From Phaeobacter gallaeciensis DSM 26640 (lineage in GTDB: Bacteria; Pseudomonadota; Alphaproteobacteria; Rhodobacterales; Rhodobacteraceae), in NCBI RefSeq assembly GCF_000511385.1, contig NC_023137.1:3169001-3233000 (forward strand): a stretch of 64,000 bases of DNA, in the 5' to 3' direction. Under the pieces are notes generated by a model that searched no databases, was not told where the DNA came from, and saw nothing but the letters and a program-made list of their open reading frames with translations. Both the position numbers and the translations under genes were made by a program. Positions 54,960 to 63,571 of this stretch are shown here, one piece after another; position 1 is the stretch's first letter, and the number at the start of each line of letters is the position of its first letter.

Positions 54960-55597
54960 CGCAGCAATGCCTCCGCCCGCACCAGATCATCCGGCGTATT
55001 GACGTTGAAAAACGGATCAAACGGGTCTGCATCAAACAGCGCTTCGCGACCATCATGGCGGTCGGTCCAGAGCACAACCTTGCGCAGGCCATCTTGCAAG
55101 GCCGCGCGTAGATCATCGCGCAGGGCCACCGGCCAGAGGCCAAAGGTCGGATGTCGGTTTACCCGGCTGCGCCCTCCGGATTTCAGCTCTTCTCCCGTCC
55201 GCGGCGTCGTCGCGAGTACCAGTGGATGCATCTGCCCGGCGGCGCTTTCGCTCAGCCGAGCAACGAGGTCCTGCGGGAAAAAGGGCGTATCGGCCGCGAC
55301 GGTCACGATGCTGTCAGCCCCCTGTTCCGCAGCCCAGTCCAGTCCCGCCAGCACCCCGGCCAGAGGGCCAGCGAATCCGGCGATACTGTCAGCGACCACC
55401 GGCAGTTCCAGATCGGCGAAACGCGCCGCATCACCGTTGGCATTCAGCGCCATATGCGCGACCTGCGGCGACAGGCGATCAATCACGTGACGGATCAGGC
55501 TGCACCCGCCAACCTGCAAGCGCCCTTTGTCGCCACCGCCCATGCGGGTCGCGAGACCTCCTGCGAGGATGATGCCCAAGGGTCCGTTTTGTCTCAT
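54956..55597 (-). CDS. mobA: Molybdenum cofactor guanylyltransferase MobA
   Basis: 213 aa nucleotidyltransferase. LAGGLATRMGGGDKGRLQVGG is the GTP/metal-binding signature. Adds GMP to molybdopterin to give the MGD form of the cofactor, used by DMSO-reductase-family enzymes such as formate dehydrogenase. Followed by mobB. Confidence 0.95.
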   Translation of the reverse strand: MRQNGPLGIILAGGLATRMGGGDKGRLQVGGCSLIRHVIDRLSPQVAHMALNANGDAARFADLELPVVADSIAGFAGPLAGVLAGLDWAAEQGADSIVTVAADTPFFPQDLVARLSESAAGQMHPLVLATTPRTGEELKSGGRSRVNRHPTFGLWPVALRDDLRAALQDGLRKVVLWTDRHDGREALFDADPFDPFFNVNTPDDLVRAEALLR

Positions 55598-55659
55598 GAC
55601 ATCTCCTCTTTGCGCGCGAAATGACGTGGTTTCATAAGCGTACCCCGTATCGAGAGCAC

Positions 55660-56562
55660 TTATCGTTCGGCGCTCTTGCGCCGATGCGCCTTGGCCTCTG
55701 CGGGCACATTGGCCGGATCCATATCCCGGATCAGCCGCGCCTCACCCGACAAACAGATGAACCGCTGCCCGCGCATCCGGCCGATAAGTGTCAGGCCCAG
55801 TTCCTGTGCGATCTCCACGCCCCAAGCGGTGAAGCCGGAGCGCGACACCAGCACCGGGATCCCCATCATCGCGGTCTTGATCACCATCTCCGAGGTAAGC
55901 CGTCCGGTCGTATAGAGGATCTTGTCAGAGACCTCTGCATCCGTGCTCTGGATCCAGCCCGCGATCTTATCCACGGCATTATGCCGCCCGACATCCTCCA
56001 TATAGACCAGAGGGCGATCTTCTTGGCACAGCACCGTGCCGTGAATGGCGCCTGCCTCAAGATAGAGCGAAGGGGTGCGGTTGATCTTGTGGGCCAGCGC
56101 ATAAAGCCAGGAGCTGCGCACGGGTGTCTGCGGCAACACGACCCCCTCAAGCCCCTCCATCATGTCGCCAAAAACCGTCCCAACTGCGCAGCCTGATGTG
56201 CGGGTCTTTTTCTGCAGCTTGTCCTCATAGGAGGTCTCAACCGCAGTTCGAACCACCACCGTCTCCAGTTCTTCGTCATAGTCGATGGCGGTAATCTCAT
56301 CACCTGGGTGCAACATGCCCTGATTGCGCAGAAAGCCAAGCGCCAGATACTCAGGATAATCCCCGATGGTCATCGCCGTCACGATTTCCTGACGGTTGAG
56401 GTAGATCGTCAACGGCCGTTCCTCCACCACCGAGATTTCTGTTGCCGTGCCGGTGTGGTCGACCCCCTGAACCGCCCGCGTCAGCCGCGCATCTGCAGGC
56501 GCAGGGGCAATCACATATTCTGCCAATACCGACGCCAAGTCAGAGCCTTCCTCAGCCATCAT
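55660..56562 (-). CDS. fdhD: Formate dehydrogenase sulfurtransferase FdhD
   Basis: 300 aa. Transfers sulfur to the Mo cofactor of formate dehydrogenase. The catalytic loop reads SGCAVGTVFGDM, so the second Cys of the usual CxxC is absent while the essential first Cys is kept. Start set at the ATG at 56562, with GGGAGG about 10 nt upstream; an adjacent ATG is also possible. It belongs to the same direction as mobA, 62 bp upstream. Confidence 0.9.
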   Translation of the reverse strand: MMAEEGSDLASVLAEYVIAPAPADARLTRAVQGVDHTGTATEISVVEERPLTIYLNRQEIVTAMTIGDYPEYLALGFLRNQGMLHPGDEITAIDYDEELETVVVRTAVETSYEDKLQKKTRTSGCAVGTVFGDMMEGLEGVVLPQTPVRSSWLYALAHKINRTPSLYLEAGAIHGTVLCQEDRPLVYMEDVGRHNAVDKIAGWIQSTDAEVSDKILYTTGRLTSEMVIKTAMMGIPVLVSRSGFTAWGVEIAQELGLTLIGRMRGQRFICLSGEARLIRDMDPANVPAEAKAHRRKSAER

Positions 56563-56621
56563 CAATTGCAAACCTCCCTCGGCGAGCTTATGCCATCTGA
56601 GCAGTAACCTAGGACCAGACC

Positions 56622-57347
56622 ATGGCAATCACCACCACGAAATCGGCTTTTTGGAAGGGGTTTCGCGATGGCGCGCCCTTCCTTCTGGTCTCGGGACCAT
56701 TTGGGCTGCTGTTTGGCGTTCTCGCCGCCGAAGCGGGACTGATTGTCCCCGAAGCCATGATCTTTTCGCTCTCGGTCTTTGCCGGGTCAGCACAGTTCAC
56801 AGCCCTGCAGCTGATGGAAGAGAATACACCTGTGCTGATCATTCTGATCTCAGCGCTGGCCGTGAACCTGAGGGTCGCGATGTATTCGGCATCTCTCACA
56901 CCGTATCTCGGCGGTGCCCCGTTGTGGCAGCGTGCCTGTGCAGCTTACCTGACCGTTGATCAGTCTTATGCGCTCTCCATTGTGCAGTTTGAAACCTACC
57001 CGCAGATGACCCTGTCGCAACGCATGGCGTATTTTTTTGGCACCAACGGATGCGTGGCGCCGGGCTGGATGATTGCCACCTATATCGGCGCCTTGGTAGG
57101 CGCTCAGATCCCGGCCAGCTGGGGGCTCGACTTTGTACTGCCGCTGGCGTTTCTGGCTATGATCGGGCCAATGCTGCGCACGCCAGCCCATGTTGTTGCC
57201 TGTTTCGCCGCCGTCGCCACGGCTCTGCCTGCGACTGCCCTGCCCTATAATCTTGGCCTGATTGTTGCAGGCCTCGTCGGCATGATGGCCGGTGCCCAGA
57301 CCAAGGTCTGGCTGGAGCGCCGCCAAACTGCAAAGGATCCATCATGA
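56622..57347 (+). CDS. azlC: AzlC family branched-chain amino acid exporter subunit
   Basis: 241 aa, five to six helices with the family pattern AAEAGLIVPEAM and VFAGSAQFTALQL near residues 50-65. With AzlD forms a small exporter of branched-chain or azaleucine-like amino acids. AGGA precedes the ATG. Overlaps azlD by 4 bp. Confidence 0.9.
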   Translation: MAITTTKSAFWKGFRDGAPFLLVSGPFGLLFGVLAAEAGLIVPEAMIFSLSVFAGSAQFTALQLMEENTPVLIILISALAVNLRVAMYSASLTPYLGGAPLWQRACAAYLTVDQSYALSIVQFETYPQMTLSQRMAYFFGTNGCVAPGWMIATYIGALVGAQIPASWGLDFVLPLAFLAMIGPMLRTPAHVVACFAAVATALPATALPYNLGLIVAGLVGMMAGAQTKVWLERRQTAKDPS

Positions 57348-57679
57348 CACAGGCCCCCGATCCGACCCTGCTCTGGACCATTATCATTGGTCTGGCCATC
57401 GGCAGTTTCGCCCTGCGGTTTGCCTTTATCGGGCTGATGGGCGGGCGCAGCATGCCGCCCTGGCTGATGCGCCACCTGCGGTACACTGCGGTAGCGATCA
57501 TTCCGGCGCTAGTGACACCTCTCGTGGTCTGGCCAACCCCAACGGGCGGCACGCCCAGCCTTCCGCATCTGGCAGTTGCGGCAGCGGTTTTCGCACTCGG
57601 CTACTGGACGCGAAATGTTCTGATCGCCATGGGCAGCGGCGCGATCGGCTTTCTGCTGCTGTTCCTGTTTTCAGCCTGA
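57344..57679 (+). CDS. azlD: AzlD family branched-chain amino acid exporter subunit
   Basis: 111 aa with four helices, the usual small partner of AzlC. Its ATG overlaps the azlC stop codon (ATGA). Confidence 0.9.
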   Translation: MTQAPDPTLLWTIIIGLAIGSFALRFAFIGLMGGRSMPPWLMRHLRYTAVAIIPALVTPLVVWPTPTGGTPSLPHLAVAAAVFALGYWTRNVLIAMGSGAIGFLLLFLFSA

Positions 57680-57697
57680 TCCATTCCGACCAAAAAC

Positions 57698-57725
57698 AAA
57701 AGCCGCAGACGATGCTGCGGCTTTT
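57698..57725 (+). terminator. Terminator after azlD
   Basis: AAAAGCCGCAG and CTGCGGCTTTT form an 11-bp stem with a 6-nt loop; the stem itself carries the T run. It lies between convergent genes, so it probably ends both. Confidence 0.85.
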
Positions 57726-57758
57726 CGCTATCTTCGGTCGTGGCAAGCGCCGAGGGGA

Positions 57759-58427
57759 TCAACCGCCCGCGTTCAGCGCGGCGTTGTTCTTCGCCAGCCC
57801 TTCTTGCAGATCTGCGCTGTCATTCTCCCGGTAACGCTCCGTCGTGACACCCGGCAATGCCCCGAACTGCTCAGACAGTTTGCCCGGATAGAAAGTCACA
57901 TCCAGTGTCTCGAGCCCCGGAACCTGTTTCAGAATGGACGCCGTCGCATTGGCGCAGAACGCCCCCGGTACACGCCCGTTCGCCCGGACCAGCTGATAGG
58001 CCCGTTGCGCTTGCTCCGGTGTCACCTCGAGCCGCTGCACCACCACATGATGCGTGCTACGTGCATGAGACCCGCGATAGGCTTTTTCTACTCCCGGCGT
58101 AATGCCAAACAGCACATCGTCGCGCTCTGGCACCACATCGGCATAAAATGAGCCCGCCGGATCAAAAATCACCCGTTCGGAGGCGTTGACCATAAGCGAC
58201 GTATGCGCGCCCTTGCCGGTGCGATTGTTGATCATGGTGTACAGCGTCAACGCAGGCGGACCATTGTGACGATAGGCCACCCGCTCAAGCGTGGCGTCAT
58301 CGGCATTGGGCTGCTGCTGGGCCGCGCAAGCCGTCAGCGCGGCAACCACCACACCAAGCGCAGCAAACCGCAATCCGGTCGACAGCCGCCGGATACCGGA
58401 ACGCACGTTAAGATCAGAACCGCTCAC
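57759..58427 (-). CDS. Lipoprotein with possible permuted papain-like fold
   Basis: 222 aa with a signal peptide and lipobox LTAC (Cys34). In the mature part, GKGAHTSLMVN (His75) and later FCANATASIL (Cys158) resemble a permuted NlpC/P60-like Cys protease in which the His precedes the Cys. This is inference from two motifs; another thiol-enzyme or non-enzyme is possible. GTG start. Confidence 0.72.
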   Translation of the reverse strand: MSGSDLNVRSGIRRLSTGLRFAALGVVVAALTACAAQQQPNADDATLERVAYRHNGPPALTLYTMINNRTGKGAHTSLMVNASERVIFDPAGSFYADVVPERDDVLFGITPGVEKAYRGSHARSTHHVVVQRLEVTPEQAQRAYQLVRANGRVPGAFCANATASILKQVPGLETLDVTFYPGKLSEQFGALPGVTTERYRENDSADLQEGLAKNNAALNAGG

Positions 58428-58435
58428 GAGGGTGA

Positions 58436-58570
58436 TCAGGTCGCGAAGATTGCAAGGAACACAGCAAAGAGCAGCGCCGCAATGCAGAACCGAGTGGTAA
58501 ATTTGAGGAAGCCTTCGTAGGTCTTTTCCTGAACGGTAATATCCATCGAACCGTGCTTATGGTCAGCCAT
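58436..58570 (-). CDS. aa3-type cytochrome c oxidase subunit IV (small)
   Basis: 44 aa, with a basic N-terminus (MADHKHGSMDITVQEKTYEG) and one C-terminal transmembrane helix, as in the bacterial COX-IV family of Rhodobacteraceae. The ATG at 58570 with AGGAATGG upstream is preferred; a longer frame is unlikely. No other oxidase genes are in this window. Confidence 0.88.
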   Translation of the reverse strand: MADHKHGSMDITVQEKTYEGFLKFTTRFCIAALLFAVFLAIFAT

Positions 58571-58658
58571 ATGTCCATTCCTATACGCGTCTGTTTTCCG
58601 CTGAATACTGGATTTCGAAGACCCTGTCACCACGTCAATCGGGCGCAGCCGGGTCAAA

Positions 58659-59300
58659 TCAGCGGGTGAAATTGCCACGGCAGGGCCGGTAGCCATACCC
58701 CCAACGCCAACTCAACCCCGAGCAGGGCGCGCCGCCGAATCGCACGGCCGCGTAGATCGCCGTCGCCACTGGTGACGCAAGATTGGCGATTGTGGGTTCT
58801 TTGCCGCTGAGGTTCGTCTCTACGCAGCGGCGCAGAGCCTGATCCGCAGCCAACCGCGCCCGTTGGCTGACCGCCGCCAGCACCGCCTCTTCCCATGCGA
58901 TTGGATCTGCACCACCAATCCCCGCAGCGTTGTGATAAAGCTGGTCATGGGCAATGCAGCAGGCCTCAAACGGCGGGCCACCATCAGCACCGGACCTTCC
59001 GCTCATCTGCCGCCAGATCGCCGACAAACCACCGCTACACCCATCCGTGGTGAACGGCACTGTCTCACCCCCAGCCGCTGCGACCTCCTGCATCAGCGCG
59101 TGATGTGCGGCGCGCTCCAAGCGCTCCCAATAACCGTCTGGCCTGTCCGTATCCGCAGCAATAGCGCTGGCGGCGACGCAGCAAAACAACGCAACGCCGC
59201 CCCACAGGGATAGTGTAACGCGAATATCAGGTCTCAGACCCGTCGCCCTCAAGGTCAGACACCAGACGGAAACCGATCCGATTGGCAGGGGCGGCCTCAT
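58659..59300 (-). CDS. Secreted phospholipase-A2-like protein
   Basis: About 213 aa with a hydrophobic export segment ending near residue 50 (AIAAD). DGCSGGLSAIW and FEACCIAHDQLYHNAAG (Cys114, Cys115, His118, Asp119) match the CCxxHD catalytic core and upstream DGCS of phospholipase A2. Six to eight Cys suggest disulfides. The start is uncertain: ATG at 59300 overlaps the upstream gene by 74 bp; TTG at 59252 is an alternative. Substrate and activity are inferred. Confidence 0.7.
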   Translation of the reverse strand: MRPPLPIGSVSVWCLTLRATGLRPDIRVTLSLWGGVALFCCVAASAIAADTDRPDGYWERLERAAHHALMQEVAAAGGETVPFTTDGCSGGLSAIWRQMSGRSGADGGPPFEACCIAHDQLYHNAAGIGGADPIAWEEAVLAAVSQRARLAADQALRRCVETNLSGKEPTIANLASPVATAIYAAVRFGGAPCSGLSWRWGYGYRPCRGNFTR

Positions 59301-59691
59301 TGCGTTTTGGCAGGGCCCGCAACATCACATTGAGCTGGCTAACATGCTGCACCAGCTGAGTCCGCGCACCGCTGGAATCGCTGCCGTAATATGTGATGAT
59401 ATCGGGGTCAAAATACCCCATACCTTCAATCCGCATCACCCCGGCATCGCCACCGGCAAAGCCCATCGCGACCTCATGCTCCCCGTCCAGCTGCTCCTCG
59501 AAATTCTTGATATAGAGGATCAGTCGCTCATAGGCCCAGCGTGCGGCGCTCTTGTCTGCGACGGGTTTCTGCAACGGCTCAGGCAGCTTCTCGATGCCTG
59601 TACAGGCATCAGGATCGGCATGAACCTCATGCACACAGGGCAGAACAGCCGCCTCGGCGGCCTCGGCGCTTGTTGCGATTTCATCTGTCAT
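59227..59691 (-). CDS. DUF6173-like hypothetical protein
   Basis: 154 aa, acidic, without signal peptide; ends with NRIGFRLVSDLEGDGS. I believe it is of the DUF6173 type known in Rhodobacteraceae, but the identification rests on memory of the C-terminal pattern. Function unknown. Overlaps the next gene on the same strand. Confidence 0.68.
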   Translation of the reverse strand: MTDEIATSAEAAEAAVLPCVHEVHADPDACTGIEKLPEPLQKPVADKSAARWAYERLILYIKNFEEQLDGEHEVAMGFAGGDAGVMRIEGMGYFDPDIITYYGSDSSGARTQLVQHVSQLNVMLRALPKRNEAAPANRIGFRLVSDLEGDGSET

Positions 59692-59715
59692 GATCTCTCC
59701 CTTTCCAGGGGTCGA

Positions 59716-60753
59716 TCACCCCTTGCGCTGGTAGAGCCAGGCCCCGTCAGCCCGGCGGCTGCGGTCCACCTGACCCAGATGGTACAGATGATTTACATGG
59801 GCCACCGCCTCGACCAAAGCAAGCCCGTATTCCCCGCCCCCGATCTTGCGCTTGAACAACGGAGCAAAACACTCTGCCGCAGTCCTCGGCTCATCAAGGT
59901 GATCGAGCAACCGCGCCAGCGCGCCGTGGTGATTGTCAATGAGCTGCGCCATGCGATGCGGCAGGCCCAGAAACGGCAGTTTATGCCCACCCAAGGCGAG
60001 TTGATCCGGCCGGGTAAGCGGTGCCAGACGTTCACAGGCCTCCAGCCATTCCGCCACCGGATCCGCCATCGGCTCGGTCGCGTAGACACCGATATTGGGG
60101 CTAATCGACGAGAGGATCTGATCCCCTGTGATCACCAGATTGTCATCACGGCTCCAGAAGGTTGCATGCTCTGGCGCGTGGCCATTGCCCATATGCACAT
60201 CCCAGTCGCGCCCGCCCATGCGGAACACATCGCCCTGTTTGATACGAGTAAATCCAAGCGGCATGGGATAGACCGTATCAGCAAAATTGAATGGCCGCTC
60301 CGCCACCCGTGCGTCGTAGATCGCCGGATCCATCCCGGCGCTGCGATAAAACGCCAGCGTCTCCTCCGGCCAGCTTTTCTGCACATCCAGCGTCAGCATC
60401 CGTGCAAACAGCCAGGCCGTCCGTGTCGTGACCAATTCCGCGCCATGCTCCGACTGGAACCACCCCGCATTGCCGATGTGATCCGGATGATGATGCGTCA
60501 CGACCACCCGGCGAACCGGTTTGCCACCCAACGGCCCCGCCATCAGCTGTTCCCAGATCCGACGGGTCTTGTTCGACGACATACCCGTGTCAACGATGGT
60601 CCAGCCATCGCCGTCGTCCAGCGCATAGACGTTCACGTGATCCAGTTTCATCGGCAGTGGCAGGCGCATCCAGAGGACGCCCTCAACCACTTCAATCGCT
60701 TCGCCCTGCGCGGGAGGTTCACTCCATGGGCCATCGGGGCGTGGGCTGGTCAT
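59716..60753 (-). CDS. Metallo-beta-lactamase-fold hydrolase
   Basis: 345 aa. The Zn-binding motif HHHPDH (about 87-92) is intact, with later His and Asp ligands (GNGHAPEH and GDQIL). Acts on an ester, lactone or thioester; substrate unknown. Start overlaps the acyl-CoA dehydrogenase stop by 4 bp, so the two are coupled. Confidence 0.92.
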   Translation of the reverse strand: MTSPRPDGPWSEPPAQGEAIEVVEGVLWMRLPLPMKLDHVNVYALDDGDGWTIVDTGMSSNKTRRIWEQLMAGPLGGKPVRRVVVTHHHPDHIGNAGWFQSEHGAELVTTRTAWLFARMLTLDVQKSWPEETLAFYRSAGMDPAIYDARVAERPFNFADTVYPMPLGFTRIKQGDVFRMGGRDWDVHMGNGHAPEHATFWSRDDNLVITGDQILSSISPNIGVYATEPMADPVAEWLEACERLAPLTRPDQLALGGHKLPFLGLPHRMAQLIDNHHGALARLLDHLDEPRTAAECFAPLFKRKIGGGEYGLALVEAVAHVNHLYHLGQVDRSRRADGAWLYQRKG

Positions 60754-62456
60754 CCGTCGGCCAACTCATCCAGGGTCAGCGCCCGTGCGCCATCTGCCCC
60801 CGCCTGCGCATGCGCCAGCAACGCAGCATGTTCCGGCAACATCCGGTTGATGTAGAAGCGCGCAAGCTTCTCACGCGGCCCGCCCAGATCCGCCATCGCC
60901 GCCGCCAAATGGTAATGCCCGCCCAGAACCCGTGCAAAAGCATGCAGATAAGGCACAGCCCCGGCAAAACGCACGTCCAGATCATCCTGTGCTGTCAGCC
61001 ATTCGGTCGCCTCGCGCAGAGATTCGCAGGCCTGCCAGACCGCCTCTGCCATATTCGGATGGGTGGTGCGGGCGCGTTCGGCCTGTTCCTCGATCTCGTC
61101 AATCAACCGGTGCGCCATGTCGCCACCGTCCATCATCTTGCGACCCACCAGATCCATCGCCTGAATGCCGTTGGTGCCTTCGTAGATCGCCGTCACCCGC
61201 ACATCGCGGTAGAATTGCGCCGCGCCGGTTTCTTCAATGAACCCCATGCCACCGTGCACCTGCACCCCGGCTTCCGAAACCCGCATTCCGGTTTCCGTGC
61301 CAAAACTCTTGGCGATCGGCGTCAGGAAAGCCGCCCGCGCGGCCCAGTCCTGCGCACCGGTGGCCGTCTGCATATCAATCGCCTGCGAACACGCCAGAAG
61401 GATCGCGCGCGCGGCAAAGAGATCCGCCTTCATCTCCATCAGCATCCGGCGCACATCCGCATGATCGACAATGGTGCCAGACGCAGAATTGCCCTGTTTG
61501 CGCTCAAGCGCATAGGCCAGCGCCTTTTGATAGGCCGCGCCGGCAATGCCAACGCCCTGACCACCAACGCCAAGACGGGCATTGTTCATCATCGTGAACA
61601 TCGCCGCCAGACCACCGCCCGGCTGACCGACCATCCAGCCAATAGCACCATCATATTGCATCACACAGGTGGGTGAGCCATGCAGACCCATCTTGTGCTC
61701 AAGGCTCACCACCTTCAGATCATTGGCCTTGCCGGGATTGCCCTCGGTGTCCGGCAGATACTTTGGCACCAGAAACAGGGAAATCCCCTTGGTGCCCGGC
61801 GCCGCATCAGGTAGGCGCGCCAGCACCAGATGGCAGATATTGCCCGCAAAATCATTGTCGCCCCAAGAAATGTAAATCTTCTGCCCGCTGATCGCGTAGG
61901 TGCCGTCGTCCAACGGCTCCGCCTTGGAGCTGAGCGCGCCCACATCGGACCCCGCCTGCGGTTCGGTCAGGTTCATGGTGCCGGACCACTCGCCTGAGAT
62001 CAGCTTCGGCAGATACAGCGCCTTGATCTCATCGCTGGCGTGATGTTCCAGCGCCTCGATCTGGCCCTGGCTCATCAGTGGCGCCAGTTGCAGCGACAGG
62101 CAGGCGCCCGACATCATTTCATTCACGGCGGTGGTCAGGGTCATCGGCAGTCCCATGCCGCCAAACGCCTCAGAGGCGCTCATCCCGATCCAGCCCCCCT
62201 CGGAGATCGCCTGCCACCCTTCGGCATAGCCCGGCGATGTGCGCAGCACCCCGTTGTCCAGATGCGCCGGCTGGAGGTCACCATCACGGTTCAACGGCGC
62301 CATGACCTCATCACAGAACTTCCCCGCCTCGGTCAGGATCGCCGTTACGACGTCATCGCTCGCTTCACCAAAGCGGTCGGTGGCAGCGATTTCATTGAAA
62401 CCGATGATATGTTCGAGGAGAAACTGATACTCGGGAACCGGGGCGCGGAAGGTCAT
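60750..62456 (-). CDS. Acyl-CoA dehydrogenase (FadE5/DmdC-type)
   Basis: 568 aa. Acyl-CoA dehydrogenase domains with NLTEPQAGSDVGAL, the MHGGMGFIEETGA-type QVHGGMGFIEETG and FAD motif YEGTNGIQAMDLVGRK, plus an extended C-terminal domain as in DmdC (3-methylmercaptopropionyl-CoA dehydrogenase) and FadE5. It oxidises an acyl-CoA, passing electrons to ETF and ETF-QO. Substrate cannot be decided; in Roseobacters such enzymes include DMSP breakdown. Confidence 0.9.
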   Translation of the reverse strand: MTFRAPVPEYQFLLEHIIGFNEIAATDRFGEASDDVVTAILTEAGKFCDEVMAPLNRDGDLQPAHLDNGVLRTSPGYAEGWQAISEGGWIGMSASEAFGGMGLPMTLTTAVNEMMSGACLSLQLAPLMSQGQIEALEHHASDEIKALYLPKLISGEWSGTMNLTEPQAGSDVGALSSKAEPLDDGTYAISGQKIYISWGDNDFAGNICHLVLARLPDAAPGTKGISLFLVPKYLPDTEGNPGKANDLKVVSLEHKMGLHGSPTCVMQYDGAIGWMVGQPGGGLAAMFTMMNNARLGVGGQGVGIAGAAYQKALAYALERKQGNSASGTIVDHADVRRMLMEMKADLFAARAILLACSQAIDMQTATGAQDWAARAAFLTPIAKSFGTETGMRVSEAGVQVHGGMGFIEETGAAQFYRDVRVTAIYEGTNGIQAMDLVGRKMMDGGDMAHRLIDEIEEQAERARTTHPNMAEAVWQACESLREATEWLTAQDDLDVRFAGAVPYLHAFARVLGGHYHLAAAMADLGGPREKLARFYINRMLPEHAALLAHAQAGADGARALTLDELADG

Positions 62457-62588
62457 GTCTGGCCTCTTTCAGAGAGAGCTGTTCGGGGCAGTCTTGGCAT
62501 CATTGCCCCAAACCTTTATGTTGGTTGTCTTGTTCGATTACCTAATCGGGCCCTGTTTTCAAGCAACCAAAACGCCGCGTCACCAGCC

Positions 62589-63536
62589 ATGTCCAGCCCA
62601 ACAACCCGCCTCCTGACCGCCCAGCCGCAGGAAATCAGCACCGCTGCGGACCTGTTGAAGGAGGGCAAGCTTGTCGCCTTTCCGACAGAAACCGTCTACG
62701 GACTGGGCGCCGACGCGCGCCAGACCGACGCGGTTGAGGCGCTTTATGCCGCCAAGGGACGCCCCAGCTTCAATCCGCTGATCGCGCATGTCCATTCGGT
62801 CGAAACCGCTCAGCGCCATGTGATCTGGTCCGATATCGCCGACAGGCTGGCGGACGCCTTCTGGCCCGGCCCGCTGACCTTGGTCCTGCCGCTGCGCGAG
62901 GACCACGGTATTTCGCCTTTGGTCACCGCCGGGCTGAGCACCCTTGGCATCCGTATTCCTGCCCATCCCGCCGCCCGCGCGCTGCTGTCGGTACTGGATG
63001 GGCCGGTCGCGGCGCCTTCGGCCAATCCGTCTGGCAGGATCAGCCCGACCACCGCCGCCCATGTTATCGCCGGTCTCGATGGGCGGATCGCTGCGGTTGT
63101 TGATGACGGCCCCTGCGGCGTTGGTGTGGAATCAACAATCATCGGACTGGCCACTGGCACGCCCTTGTTGCTGCGGCCCGGAGGGCTGGCCACCGAAGAG
63201 ATTGAGGCCGTTCTGGGCCAGCCTTTGCACCTGCGCGATGCCAGCGATCCGCTGACTGCGCCGGGCCAGCTGCTGTCACATTACGCCCCCCGCGCCAGCG
63301 TCCGCCTGAACGTCACGGCCCCGCAGGACGGTGAACTCTACCTTGGTTTCGGCGCCATGGAATGTGATTTGAACCTCTCCGCCAGCGGTGACCTGCGCGA
63401 GGCGGCCGCGCAATTGTTTGGCCATCTGCACCGCCTTGATGCCAGAGCGCTGCCCATCGCTGTCGCCCCCATCCCGGAGACCGGGCTGGGCGTTGCCATC
63501 AACGACCGCCTGCGCCGCGCTGCTGCGCCGCGCTGA
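62589..63536 (+). CDS. L-threonylcarbamoyladenylate synthase (Sua5/YwlC type)
   Basis: 315 aa. N-terminal TsaC-like catalytic domain (KLVAFPTETVYGLGADA, SANPSGRISPT) followed by a Sua5 C-terminal domain (GQLLSHYAPRA). Makes threonylcarbamoyl-AMP for t6A modification of tRNA. Start at the ATG at 62589; longer frame runs antisense to the neighbour and is not real. Confidence 0.94.
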   Translation: MSSPTTRLLTAQPQEISTAADLLKEGKLVAFPTETVYGLGADARQTDAVEALYAAKGRPSFNPLIAHVHSVETAQRHVIWSDIADRLADAFWPGPLTLVLPLREDHGISPLVTAGLSTLGIRIPAHPAARALLSVLDGPVAAPSANPSGRISPTTAAHVIAGLDGRIAAVVDDGPCGVGVESTIIGLATGTPLLLRPGGLATEEIEAVLGQPLHLRDASDPLTAPGQLLSHYAPRASVRLNVTAPQDGELYLGFGAMECDLNLSASGDLREAAAQLFGHLHRLDARALPIAVAPIPETGLGVAINDRLRRAAAPR

Positions 63537-63571
63537 TCGGCAAGACCCAAACGTCAGCGTGTCTGGAACGG

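Noticed and set aside
59344-60855. Plus-strand frame of 503 codons over DUF6173-like and MBL genes
   Set aside because: Overlaps two well-supported minus-strand genes and lacks any motif.
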